Positions 26,627-35,142 of a DNA stretch of 64,000 bases are shown piece by piece. A model generated the notes under the pieces. That model was not told where the DNA came from. It did no database searches and was given only the letters and a program-made list of their open reading frames with translations. Numbering within the stretch: the first letter of the stretch is position 1; each line of letters begins with the position of its first letter. The DNA comes from Bacteroidales bacterium (lineage in GTDB: Bacteria > Bacteroidota > Bacteroidia > Bacteroidales > UBA932): assembly GCA_017535125.1 (NCBI GenBank), contig JAFXUS010000087.1, positions 15,243 to 79,242 of the forward strand. The letters are read 5' to 3'. A program made the translations under genes and the position numbers.

Positions 26627-28458
26627 AAAAGACCTTGTGTATATGGGTGCTGGCCTGCATGGCGGCGTTCGCGCTGCAGGCGCAGGACCGCAACGTGACC
26701 CCGTCGCCCGACGGGACGATGGAAGCATTCACCCGCTGGAATGACCTCTGGGTACGTTCGCTGGTGGATTCGACCGAGACGCGCCTGACCTTCGACGGGT
26801 CGCAGCTGATTCTGAACGGCTATGCCTCCTGGGTGTATTACGAGGAGATTTTCGGCCGTCCGTCGCGCTACAGGGCCTTCTGGTGGAGTCCGGATTCGCA
26901 GCGTATCGGCTTCTACCGCTTCGATAATTCGGCGGTGCCGATGTTCCCCATCTATTCGCCCTTCGGGCAGGACGGGACGCTGCTCCAGACGCGTTACCCC
27001 AAGGCGGGGGAGGCCAACCCTTCCGTGCGCATCGGCATCATCGAGGCGCGGGCGGGCGCGGAGCCCGTCTGGGCGGATTTCGAGGACTCGCCGGAGCAGT
27101 ATTTCGGGACACCCTTCTGGGGGGCGGATTCGCGGGAGCTCTATGTGTCGCGCGAACCGCGCCGGCAGTCCGTGCTGGACCTGTATGCCGTCAGCGTGGC
27201 AGACGGCTCGAAGCGGCAGGTCTATCATGAGGAGTACCCGGATGCGTGGGTGGACTGGGTCGAGGGGATGATTTTCACGGAGAAGGGCCTCTATATGGCG
27301 CGCAGTTTCGAGACGGGCTGGGAGCAGATCTACTTCCTGGGCTATGACGGCTCGCTGCGCCGCCTGACGGAAGGGGAGAACTGGAACGTCAGCCTGGTGA
27401 AGGTGGATGAGAAGAAAGGGGACGTGTGGTTCACCGCGAAGCGGGACAACCGCCTGCACACGACCTTCTACCGCCTGGACCGCAAGGGCCGGATCACGGC
27501 GCTGACCGATCCGGAGCTGAACATCGCCGGCACTTCCGTTTCCGAGGACGGGAAGACTTTCCAGGCGGCGGCCTCTACGGCCCGCATGCCCTGGGTGGCC
27601 GTTTCGGGCCGGACGGACAAGTATGCGATGAAGATTGATTCGACGCTGGTGGAGGCGCCCGACGCGCACCCGGATCCCCAGGTCGTGAAGATCGAGAACG
27701 ACGGTTTCGATCTCTACGGATTGATGTCCCTTCCCGCGGGATTCGATCCCGCGAAACAATATCCCGTGCAGATGCAGCTCTACGGCGGCCCGGGCACGCC
27801 CTACGTGCGCGACAGCTGGGCCGACCGCGACGCGTCCGACCAGTGGTGCTGGGAGAACGGCGTCATCTATATCGTCGTGGATCCCCGCTCGTCGGGGGAG
27901 AACGGGCGCCGGGGCATGGACCAGGCGTTCGGCCGGATGACGGTGATCGAGCTGCAGGACTATATCGCCTGGGCGAAGTGGCTGCAGGCGCTGCCCTACG
28001 TGGACGGATCCCGCATCGGCGTGAAGGGCTTCTCCTTCGGCGGCACGACCACCGCGATGCTGGTGCTGCGTTATCCGCAGTATTTCCGCTGCGGCATCGC
28101 AGGCGGCGGGGTGTACGACTGGCACCTCTACGACACGCATTATACCGAGCGTTTCATGGATACGCCGCAGGCGAATCCGGACGGCTATGCCGAGGCGTCG
28201 GTGCTGACCTGGGTGCCGAAGGTCTTCAAGAAGTTGGGTATGAAGCCGCTGCCGAACGCGCTCTGCCTCACGCACGGCACGGGCGACGACAACGTCCATT
28301 TCCAGAACACCCTGCAACTGATCGACGCGCTCCAGCAGGCGGGCTACCAGTTCGAGACCCGCATCTATCCGGACGGCATGCATGGGTATAGAGGTAAGCA
28401 GCATGAACATGATGCTGCCGCTGAGGCGATATTCTGGAAAAAATGGCTGCTGGACTAG
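26623..28458 (+). CDS. Dipeptidyl-peptidase IV-type serine peptidase (S9 family), short form
   Basis: This 611-aa secreted peptidase (signal MKKTLCIWVLACMAAFALQAQ) should release dipeptides, typically after proline, in the periplasm. A beta-propeller covers about 30-370 and an alpha/beta-hydrolase domain about 380-611. The nucleophile Ser is in KGFSFGGTTTAM near 471, the Asp in THGTGDDNV near 554 and the His in DGMHGYRG near 586. GRPSRYRAFWWSPDSQ is typical of DPP4. Bacteroidota DPP4 enzymes are usually about 720 aa; this one starts at SPDGTMEAFTRWNDLW and appears to miss the first propeller blade. It overlaps the helicase by 4 nt. Its stop codon lies in the loop of the following terminator. 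Confidence 0.9.
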   Translation: MKKTLCIWVLACMAAFALQAQDRNVTPSPDGTMEAFTRWNDLWVRSLVDSTETRLTFDGSQLILNGYASWVYYEEIFGRPSRYRAFWWSPDSQRIGFYRFDNSAVPMFPIYSPFGQDGTLLQTRYPKAGEANPSVRIGIIEARAGAEPVWADFEDSPEQYFGTPFWGADSRELYVSREPRRQSVLDLYAVSVADGSKRQVYHEEYPDAWVDWVEGMIFTEKGLYMARSFETGWEQIYFLGYDGSLRRLTEGENWNVSLVKVDEKKGDVWFTAKRDNRLHTTFYRLDRKGRITALTDPELNIAGTSVSEDGKTFQAAASTARMPWVAVSGRTDKYAMKIDSTLVEAPDAHPDPQVVKIENDGFDLYGLMSLPAGFDPAKQYPVQMQLYGGPGTPYVRDSWADRDASDQWCWENGVIYIVVDPRSSGENGRRGMDQAFGRMTVIELQDYIAWAKWLQALPYVDGSRIGVKGFSFGGTTTAMLVLRYPQYFRCGIAGGGVYDWHLYDTHYTERFMDTPQANPDGYAEASVLTWVPKVFKKLGMKPLPNALCLTHGTGDDNVHFQNTLQLIDALQQAGYQFETRIYPDGMHGYRGKQHEHDAAAEAIFWKKWLLD

Positions 28459-28480
28459 GTCCAACAGCCATTTTGTTTCG
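28440..28480 (+). terminator. Terminator with the stop codon in its loop
   Basis: Arms 28440-28455 and 28459-28474 pair over 15 of 16 positions; the three-base loop is the TAG stop of the peptidase gene. TTTTGTTTCG follows. It closes the HAMP-trkH-helicase-peptidase operon. Confidence 0.75.
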
Positions 28481-28507
28481 TCATTCGCCGGCTTGACCGG
28501 CGAATCT
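28480..28507. repeat. Short intergenic palindrome, CTTGA-loop family
   Basis: GTC, then stem attcgccgg / ccggcgaat (28483-28491, 28497-28505) around loop cttga, then CT. It is identical over the whole unit to the copy at 47031. It sits between convergent genes. Confidence 0.75.
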
Positions 28508-28509
28508 CC

Positions 28510-28968
28510 TTATTTCTTTTTCAGGAGGCCGCCGAGCAGGGAGCCGGCCTTTCCGAGGAGGCCGCCCGAGGCGCCCGTTCCCTTGAGGGAGAGGATGACG
28601 TCGTTCAGATCGACGTCACCGTCGCCGTCCTGGTCCTTGAGGAAGCCGGACAGCTTGCCGATGAGCTGCGGGATGAGACCGGAAAGGGTGCCGTTGAGGG
28701 CGCTGCCCAGGTTGAGCTTGTTCAGGACGTTGGTGGAGAACAGGCTGCCGGCCAGCTGCGTGACCGGGCTGGTGGCCGCGTTGGCCTTGCCGGTCAGCAG
28801 GGAGGTGATGGCGTCGACGCCGCCGGGCTTGGAGACCGTCTGGGTGAGGCTGCCGAGCACGGAGGAGGACAAACCGTTGATGACCTGATCCCGGGAGGCT
28901 GCCGGAATCTTCACGCCGCCGGTGAGGGATTTCGCCTGCTGCGCAATAAAATCGCTGATCAATGCCAT
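28510..28968 (-). CDS. DUF937-like protein with an EF-hand/dockerin-like calcium loop
   Basis: This 152-aa protein of unknown function has the hydrophobic, Gly/Leu-rich helical pattern of DUF937-type proteins (DFIAQQAKSLTGGVK, then GLIPQLIGKLSGFL). A single calcium-binding-style loop, DQDGDGDVDLNDVI, lies at about 112-125, followed by a Gly/Leu tail ending in lysines. There is no signal peptide. The phosphohexomutase gene ends 19 nt upstream on the same strand, so the two are probably one transcript. No enzymatic motif is visible. The family assignment is by sequence feel and not certain. Confidence 0.7.
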   Translation of the reverse strand: MALISDFIAQQAKSLTGGVKIPAASRDQVINGLSSSVLGSLTQTVSKPGGVDAITSLLTGKANAATSPVTQLAGSLFSTNVLNKLNLGSALNGTLSGLIPQLIGKLSGFLKDQDGDGDVDLNDVILSLKGTGASGGLLGKAGSLLGGLLKKK

Positions 28969-28987
28969 AATGCTATGTGGTTTAGGG

Positions 28988-30652
28988 TTATTCGCAGAAC
29001 TGTTTCTTCAGGGCCGCGATCTTGTCGTCCGCGTCGCTGCCCTTGGCGCCGAAGTAGAATTTGATCTTGGGTTCGGTGCCGGACGGGCGGACGGACACGA
29101 CGTCGCCCGCCGCGTCGAAGAACTGCAGCACGTTGGAGGACGGCTGACCTGTCTTCTCCGGCTCGAGGTAGTCGATCACCTGCGTGACCGGCGAGCCGCA
29201 GAGCTCTTTCGGCGGGTTGCTGCGCAGGTCCACCATCATCTGCTGGATCTCGCGGGCGCCGGAGATACCCTTGCGCACCACGGACACGAGGCCTTCCTTG
29301 CGGTAGCCGAACTCCTTGTAGATGCGCTGCATCAGCTGGTAGAGCGAGAGGCCCTGCTCTTTGGCCCAGGCGGCGCATTCGGCCACCATCATCGCGGCCA
29401 CCTGCGCATCCTTGTCGCGGACGAACATGCCCACGTTGAAGCCGTAGCTCTCTTCGCCGCCGCAGATGAATTCGCCGCCGTCCGCCTCCTGGCGCTTGAC
29501 GACTTCGGCGATGTACTTGAAGCCCGTGAGGACGTTGTATACCGGCACGCCGAAGTGCTTGCAGATGTCGGTGATCAGTTCGGTGGTGACGATGGTCTTG
29601 ACGACGTATTTGCCTTTGCCGAGCTTGCCGAGGTCGTGCCAGCGGTTCAGGATGTAGTAGGTCAGCATGGCGGCCGTCTGGTTGCCGTTGAACAGCACCA
29701 TCCTGCCTTCGTCGTCGCGCACGGCGATGCCGAGGCGGTCGGCGTCCGGGTCGGAGCCCATCACGAGGTCGGCGCCGGTCTCGTCAGCCTTGTCGAGGGC
29801 CATCTTGAGGGCCGCGGGCTCTTCGGGGTTCGGGGAGACGACCGTCGGGAAATCGCCGTCGGAGACGTCCTGGTCGGGGACGTGGATGATGTTCTTGAAG
29901 CCTTTACGCTTGAGGATCTCGGGAATCATGCGCACGCCGCAGCCGTGGAGCGGGGTATAGACGATCTTGAGGTCGCCGTGTTTTTCGCAGAGTTCCGGGC
30001 TGAGGCTGAGGGAGAGCAGGTCGGCGAGGTATTTCTCGTCCACGTCGGCGCCCATCGCTTCGATTTCGCCGCAGCGCAGGCCGGCCTGGAATTTCACCAT
30101 GGACGGGTCGGTGATCTTGGCCACTTCGGCCACGATGTCCTTGTCCACGGGGGAGGTCACCTGGCCGCCGTCGGACCAGCTGACCTTGTAGCCGTTGTAT
30201 TCCTTCGGGTTGTGGGAGGCGGTGATCATGACGCCGGCCACGGCGCCCTTCAGGCGCACCGCGTAGCTCATTTCGGGCGTCGGGCGGATGTTGTCGAAGA
30301 TATAGACGTGGATGCCGTTGGCGGACAGGACGTCGGCCGTGATGCGGGCGAATTCTTTGCTGTTGTTGCGGGAGTCGTAGGAGATGACCACCTTGGGGTC
30401 ATCGTCTTTGCAGTGGGCCAGGATGTAGTTCGCGAGACCCTGGGTGGCCATGCCGACCGTGTAGCGGTTCATGCGGTTGGTGCCTACGCCCATGATGCCG
30501 CGCAGGCCGCCGGTGCCGAACTCGAGGTTCTTGTAGAAGGCGTCTTCGAAGCCGGCCGGGTCGTTGATGCGAAGCTGCTGGATCTTGATCTTGGTTTCCT
30601 GGTCGAAGTCGCCGTCGAGCCAGGCCTGTGCTCTCTGTTCAAATTCTTTCAT
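28988..30652 (-). CDS. Phosphoglucomutase/phosphomannomutase-family phosphohexomutase
   Basis: This 554-aa alpha-phosphohexomutase should interconvert glucose-1- and glucose-6-phosphate or the mannose forms. That links phosphorolysis products (glucose-1-P or mannose-1-P from the GH94 and GH130 enzymes in this window) to glycolysis. The phosphoserine loop is VMITASHNPKEYNGYK near 140-155. The metal-binding loop is GSDPDADRLGIAV near 300, and the sugar-binding loop is CGGEESYGFNVG near 397. The C-terminal phosphate-binding RPSGTEPKIKFY is near 525. FGTGGLRGIMG near 46 is typical of the PGM2-like group. It has a TATATTTG box 33 nt upstream. Confidence 0.93.
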   Translation of the reverse strand: MKEFEQRAQAWLDGDFDQETKIKIQQLRINDPAGFEDAFYKNLEFGTGGLRGIMGVGTNRMNRYTVGMATQGLANYILAHCKDDDPKVVISYDSRNNSKEFARITADVLSANGIHVYIFDNIRPTPEMSYAVRLKGAVAGVMITASHNPKEYNGYKVSWSDGGQVTSPVDKDIVAEVAKITDPSMVKFQAGLRCGEIEAMGADVDEKYLADLLSLSLSPELCEKHGDLKIVYTPLHGCGVRMIPEILKRKGFKNIIHVPDQDVSDGDFPTVVSPNPEEPAALKMALDKADETGADLVMGSDPDADRLGIAVRDDEGRMVLFNGNQTAAMLTYYILNRWHDLGKLGKGKYVVKTIVTTELITDICKHFGVPVYNVLTGFKYIAEVVKRQEADGGEFICGGEESYGFNVGMFVRDKDAQVAAMMVAECAAWAKEQGLSLYQLMQRIYKEFGYRKEGLVSVVRKGISGAREIQQMMVDLRSNPPKELCGSPVTQVIDYLEPEKTGQPSSNVLQFFDAAGDVVSVRPSGTEPKIKFYFGAKGSDADDKIAALKKQFCE

Positions 30653-30685
30653 GTGGTTATCGTTTTGTAGTTGTTTTCAATCAAA

Positions 30686-30693
30686 CAAATATA
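30686..30693 (-). promoter_or_regulatory. -7 promoter box for the phosphohexomutase-DUF937 unit
   Basis: The minus strand reads TATATTTG and ends 33 nt before the start at 30652. The opposing box begins 31 bp away, wider than other divergent pairs here. Confidence 0.55.
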
Positions 30694-30716
30694 ATAAATA
30701 ATCGTCGAAAAGTGTT

Positions 30717-30724
30717 TATTTTTG
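30717..30724 (+). promoter_or_regulatory. -7 promoter box for the THUMP-like methyltransferase
   Basis: TATTTTTG fits TAnnTTTG. Only 5 nt separate it from the ATG at 30730, so the transcript would begin at or near the start codon. Confidence 0.55.
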
Positions 30725-30729
30725 TATGG

Positions 30730-32256
30730 ATGAAACGCAGTTTCGCGGATATTTTGCAGGGTTTGGACAGCGACCGGGCGCAGAAAGTCGCCCGCAAGCT
30801 GCCCGAGTGGGCGGCCGTCGGCGCCGAAATCCCCACCGCCCTCGCCCTCGAACAATGTTCGTCGTCGGCCACGGCTATTTATAAGGCCGGACAGGCGGCT
30901 GCCGCAGCAAACCTTCGCTTCGCTCATCCCTCCCACGCCTCACGGCGCGGGCCCCTCCCGTTTACGAAGCCACGGGTGGCTACGGGTTTGCCCGCGGCAC
31001 CGCCTGATCCGGCTGAACCCTGCCTCGAGGTTTTGAGCGAAGCGAAGACGCCTTCAGGCGTCGCGGCGGAGTGTCAGCGAGACTTCCGGAAGGAAGTCGA
31101 AGCAACGGAGTCGCCCGACGAAGTCGGTCATGCCCCCTTCATAGGGGGCTCCGCGCAGCGGTGGGGGTTTGAGGAAAGCGAGCGTCCGGTCAGGTCGATT
31201 CTAGACCTGACCGGAGGCCTTGGTGTGGATTCGTGGACTTTTAGTCAAGTGGCGGAGCGGGTGGTGTATTTCGAGCGGAGCGGGGAGCTGGCGGAGGCGG
31301 CGCGGCGGAATTTCGAGCGGCTGGGGGCCGCGAACATCGAGGTCCGCTGCGAGACGGTGACGCCGGAGACGGAGCTGCCGGAGGCGGATCTGATTTATGC
31401 CGATCCGGCGCGGCGCGATGCCGCCGGACGCAAGGTTTTCCTGCTGGAGGACTGCACGCCGGACATCCTGACGCTGCTGCCGATGTTGCTGCGGAAGGCG
31501 CCGACGGTGCTGCTGAAGCTTTCGCCGATGGCGGATCTCGCGATGCTCACCGACCGGCTCGGCCCCGCCCTGCGGGAGATTCACGTCGTCGAACTCGACG
31601 GCGAAGTCAAAGAATTGCTTTGCCTGCTGCATCCTAATTCCGACCCCTCCGAACCGGAAATCGTCATCGTTCGTCTTTCCGGACAAGCGGCTTCCGCAGC
31701 AGACCTTCGCTTCGCTCATCCCTCCCACGCCTCACGGCGCGGGCCCCTCCCGTTTCCGAAGCCACGGGTGGCTACGGGTCTGCCCGCGGCACCGCCTGCT
31801 CCGGAAGGCAGTCTGCGTTTTCAATTATCCGAGGAGAGAGGGGCGGAAGTGCAGTATGCGGCGGAGGTGCGGCCGGGCGACGTGCTGCTGGAGCCGTGCG
31901 CCGCGCTGCTCAAGGCGGGCGCCTTCCGGCTGCCCTGCGCCCGCTGGGGCCTGCTGAAGCTCGCGCCATCGACGCATCTCTACCTTCTGCCGGGGGCGGA
32001 AACCCCGCCCAGCGCCCCAGGGAAGGAATTCTTCAAGCCCTGGCGGGTGAAGGAAGTGCTGCCATTCGGCGCGGCGGCGTTCCGGCAGCTGAAGCAGCGT
32101 TATACCAGGGCGGAAGTCACCGCCCGCAATCTGCCGCTGGGCAGCGCCGAGCTGCAGAAGAAGATCGGCATCGCTCCCGGTGGCGACGTCCACGTCTTCG
32201 CCTGCCGCCTCGCCGACGCCTCTTCCATACTGTTGGTTACATCTCCTGCCGAGTAG
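30730..32256 (+). CDS. THUMP-like class I SAM methyltransferase with two in-frame repeat inserts
   Basis: This 508-aa protein resembles the Bacteroidota SAM methyltransferases with a C-terminal THUMP-like domain, probably acting on RNA, though the substrate is unknown. The N-terminal ARKLPEWAAVGAEIPTAL and ALEQCSSSATAIYKA are family sequence. The SAM loop ILDLTGGLGVDSWTF and the DLIYADPARRD motif mark the catalytic domain, and LKLAPSTHLYLLPG with GDVHVFACRLADASS marks the C-terminal part. Two 42-codon segments, AGQAAAAANLRFAHPSHASR... and SGQAASAADLRFAHPSHASR..., are near-identical translations of the 126-bp repeat. They interrupt the family sequence before the SAM loop and in a later loop. 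The first is followed by about 57 more non-family codons. The frame stays open, so the gene is not obviously broken. The upstream open frame before 30730 is discounted. Confidence 0.85.
   Translation: MKRSFADILQGLDSDRAQKVARKLPEWAAVGAEIPTALALEQCSSSATAIYKAGQAAAAANLRFAHPSHASRRGPLPFTKPRVATGLPAAPPDPAEPCLEVLSEAKTPSGVAAECQRDFRKEVEATESPDEVGHAPFIGGSAQRWGFEESERPVRSILDLTGGLGVDSWTFSQVAERVVYFERSGELAEAARRNFERLGAANIEVRCETVTPETELPEADLIYADPARRDAAGRKVFLLEDCTPDILTLLPMLLRKAPTVLLKLSPMADLAMLTDRLGPALREIHVVELDGEVKELLCLLHPNSDPSEPEIVIVRLSGQAASAADLRFAHPSHASRRGPLPFPKPRVATGLPAAPPAPEGSLRFQLSEERGAEVQYAAEVRPGDVLLEPCAALLKAGAFRLPCARWGLLKLAPSTHLYLLPGAETPPSAPGKEFFKPWRVKEVLPFGAAAFRQLKQRYTRAEVTARNLPLGSAELQKKIGIAPGGDVHVFACRLADASSILLVTSPAE
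30887..31012 (+). repeat. 126-bp palindrome-ended repeat, copy 1 (in frame within CDS)
   Basis: It begins ccggacaggcggctgccgc and ends gcggcaccgcctgatccgg; these ends are imperfect inverted repeats of about 27 nt, reaching inward to gcaaacc / gggtttgc. It is identical to copy 2 at 120 of 126 positions and in the same codon phase. Confidence 0.85.
31013..31185 (+). other. Second hairpin-rich insert following repeat copy 1
   Basis: This stretch encodes about 57 residues that do not look like the methyltransferase family. It contains gacgcc-ttca-ggcgtc and ccccc-ttcata-ggggg hairpins and the string ccgcgcagcggtggggg. It runs up to a 12-bp perfect stem at 31185-31215 that overlaps the codons of the SAM loop. 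Limits are approximate; I read it as a second palindromic element or the decayed rest of a composite one. Confidence 0.5.
31679..31804 (+). repeat. 126-bp palindrome-ended repeat, copy 2 (in frame within CDS)
   Basis: Same length and orientation as copy 1. Six substitutions separate them. Two are compensating: gcaaacc / gggtttgc in copy 1 is gcagacc / gggtctgc here, which keeps the arms paired. Confidence 0.85.
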
Positions 32257-32416
32257 CGGCGGAAAAGCGGAGCCGGAATTGGTTTTTCGGTCCGCCCGTC
32301 TGGAAGACTCCGCCGCTGCTGGCGCTAATAGTAAAACCTTTTGACGGAATCCTTGCACCCATGTAACATTATTCTTGCTAACTTGGCAAAACGATTTGAT
32401 AGTTCAACCAAACTAA

Positions 32417-33631
<1,215 letters not shown>

Positions 33632-33668
33632 GCGTTTTTTGTAATCGGCTGTTGTACAGCCATTTGTG

Positions 33669-33702
33669 GAATGAACCTGTCCGGAAATGGACAGGTTCAT
33701 TC
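33669..33702. terminator. Bidirectional hairpin between esterase and nth
   Basis: A perfect 14-bp stem (33669-33682 with 33689-33702) and a 6-nt loop ggaaat lie between two convergent genes. A smaller stem ggctgt-tgt-acagcc precedes it. No long T-run follows on either strand. Confidence 0.65.
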
Positions 33703-33743
33703 TGTAATAGGATGATTGATAGTCAGTTGCGAAAAACGGCCGG

Positions 33744-34376
33744 TCAACCGGCGTTGAACTCCTTGCACCAGGCGGTGAGGGGGCAGTCGGTGCAATGGGG
33801 TTTGAGGGCCGTGCAGACATAGCGGCCATGGAGGATGAGCCAGTGGTGGGCGATGGGGCGGAGCTCCGCGGGGGTGTGGCGTTCGAGGTCGAGCTCCACG
33901 GCGCGGGGCGTCGTGCCGCGGGAGAGGCCCAGGCGCCGCGCCACGCGGAAAACGTGCGTATCCACGGCGATGACGGGCTCGCCCCAGGTGATGGACGCGA
34001 CCACGTTGGCCGTCTTGCGGCCCACGCCGGGCAAGGTCATCAGCGCGTCGATGTCCGTCGGGACCTGCCCGCCGAAATCGGCCATCAGCCTGCGCGCCAT
34101 GCCGACCAGGTGCTTCGCCTTGCTGTTGGGATAGGAAATGGAGCGGATCAGTTCGAAGACCTGCTCCTCAGATGCCTCGGCGAGGGCCGCCGGGGTGGGG
34201 TAGGCGGAGAAGAGGGCGGGCGTGGTCATGTTGACCCGCCTGTCGGTGCACTGGGCCGAGAGCATCACGGCCACCAGCAGCTGGTAGGGGGAATCGAAAT
34301 GCAGTTCGGACTCGGCGACGGGGACGTTGTCCCGGAAATAGCCGAGGATGCCGTCGTAGCGCTGCTTCAGGGTCAT
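33744..34376 (-). CDS. nth: Endonuclease III
   Basis: This is a 210-aa DNA glycosylase/AP lyase that removes oxidised pyrimidines in base excision repair. The helix-hairpin-helix is LMTLPGVGRKTANVVAS near 110-126, with the catalytic lysine in GRKTAN and the catalytic aspartate in VDTHVFRVARRLGL near 138. The iron-sulphur cluster loop near the end is CTALKPHCTDCPLTAWC, a C-x6-C-x2-C-x5-C pattern. Its start overlaps the ftsE-like gene end by 4 nt, so the two share a transcript. Confidence 0.95.
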   Translation of the reverse strand: MTLKQRYDGILGYFRDNVPVAESELHFDSPYQLLVAVMLSAQCTDRRVNMTTPALFSAYPTPAALAEASEEQVFELIRSISYPNSKAKHLVGMARRLMADFGGQVPTDIDALMTLPGVGRKTANVVASITWGEPVIAVDTHVFRVARRLGLSRGTTPRAVELDLERHTPAELRPIAHHWLILHGRYVCTALKPHCTDCPLTAWCKEFNAG

Positions 34377-35059
34377 AGGGTGATCTCCTGACAGGATTCG
34401 TCGCGGGTCTCGAAGACGCGGCCCGGGTAGCGCGTGCAGATGCTGCGGTTGTGGGTGACCATCACGATGGCCGTGCCCTGCTCGCGGTTGATCTGCTGGA
34501 GCAGCTGCAGGATGCCTTCGGCCGTCTCGTCGTCGAGGTTGCCGGTTGGCTCGTCGGCCAGGATGAGGGCGGGGTTGTTGAGGATGGCGCGCGCGATGGC
34601 GATGCGCTGCTGCTCGCCGCCGGAGAGCTGGTGGGGCATCTTGTGGGCCTTGGTGGTCATGCCCACGGCCTCGAGCACTTCGTTGATGCGCTTCTGGATG
34701 GCGGACGCGTCCTTCCAGCCCGTGGCTTTCAGTACGAACGAGAGGTTGTCCTGCACGCTGCGGTCCATCAGCAGCTGGAAATCCTGGAAGACGACGCCGA
34801 TCTTGCGCCGCAGGTAAGGAACGTCTTTTGCACGTATCTTCGTCAGGTCATATCCGCAGACCTGACCAGACCCTTTGAGCAGCTTGTGCTCGGCCGTGAT
34901 GGCCCGGAAGATCGAGGTCTTTCCGCTGCCGACCTTGCCGACGACGTACACGATCTGGCCCGGATAGACTTGCATGTCGAGACCATAGATGACGGTCACG
35001 TCTCCGCCGCGGATGTCCGCGTTGGAGAAGGAAATGAGCGGGGCGCTGTTTTCTTCCAT
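34373..35059 (-). CDS. ftsE: FtsE-like ABC transporter ATP-binding protein
   Basis: This 228-aa ATPase resembles FtsE, which with FtsX controls cell-wall hydrolases at the division site. Walker A is [14 protein letters not shown], the signature is [16 protein letters not shown] and Walker B is [14 protein letters not shown]-loop [10 protein letters not shown] and RRKIGVVFQ also match FtsE, as does the closing MVTHN. I start at the ATG at 35057-35059 ([11 protein letters not shown]); the longer frame crosses the promoter. No ftsX is adjacent, so FtsE is the best family match but another export ATPase is possible. Confidence 0.8.
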   Translation of the reverse strand: MEENSAPLISFSNADIRGGDVTVIYGLDMQVYPGQIVYVVGKVGSGKTSIFRAITAEHKLLKGSGQVCGYDLTKIRAKDVPYLRRKIGVVFQDFQLLMDRSVQDNLSFVLKATGWKDASAIQKRINEVLEAVGMTTKAHKMPHQLSGGEQQRIAIARAILNNPALILADEPTGNLDDETAEGILQLLQQINREQGTAIVMVTHNRSICTRYPGRVFETRDESCQEITL

Positions 35060-35090
35060 AAATCGGGTGAAAATAGTTGGATAAACCTTA

Positions 35091-35098
35091 CAAATATA
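35091..35098 (-). promoter_or_regulatory. -7 promoter box for ftsE-nth
   Basis: The minus strand reads TATATTTG, 31 nt before the start, and pairs with the opposing TPR-gene box 21 bp away. Confidence 0.55.
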
Positions 35099-35111
35099 GC
35101 GCAAAAATGAG

Positions 35112-35119
35112 TAAATTTG
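35112..35119 (+). promoter_or_regulatory. -7 promoter box for the TPR-barrel operon
   Basis: TAAATTTG fits TAnnTTTG and ends 23 nt before the ATG at 35143. Confidence 0.6.
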
Positions 35120-35142
35120 TCAACTTGGAAAAGAATATATCT

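Noticed and set aside
30887..31185. Frameshift or pseudogene in the methyltransferase
   Set aside because: The frame is open from end to end and both flanking parts keep family motifs in one phase; the extra sequence is inserted, not shifted.
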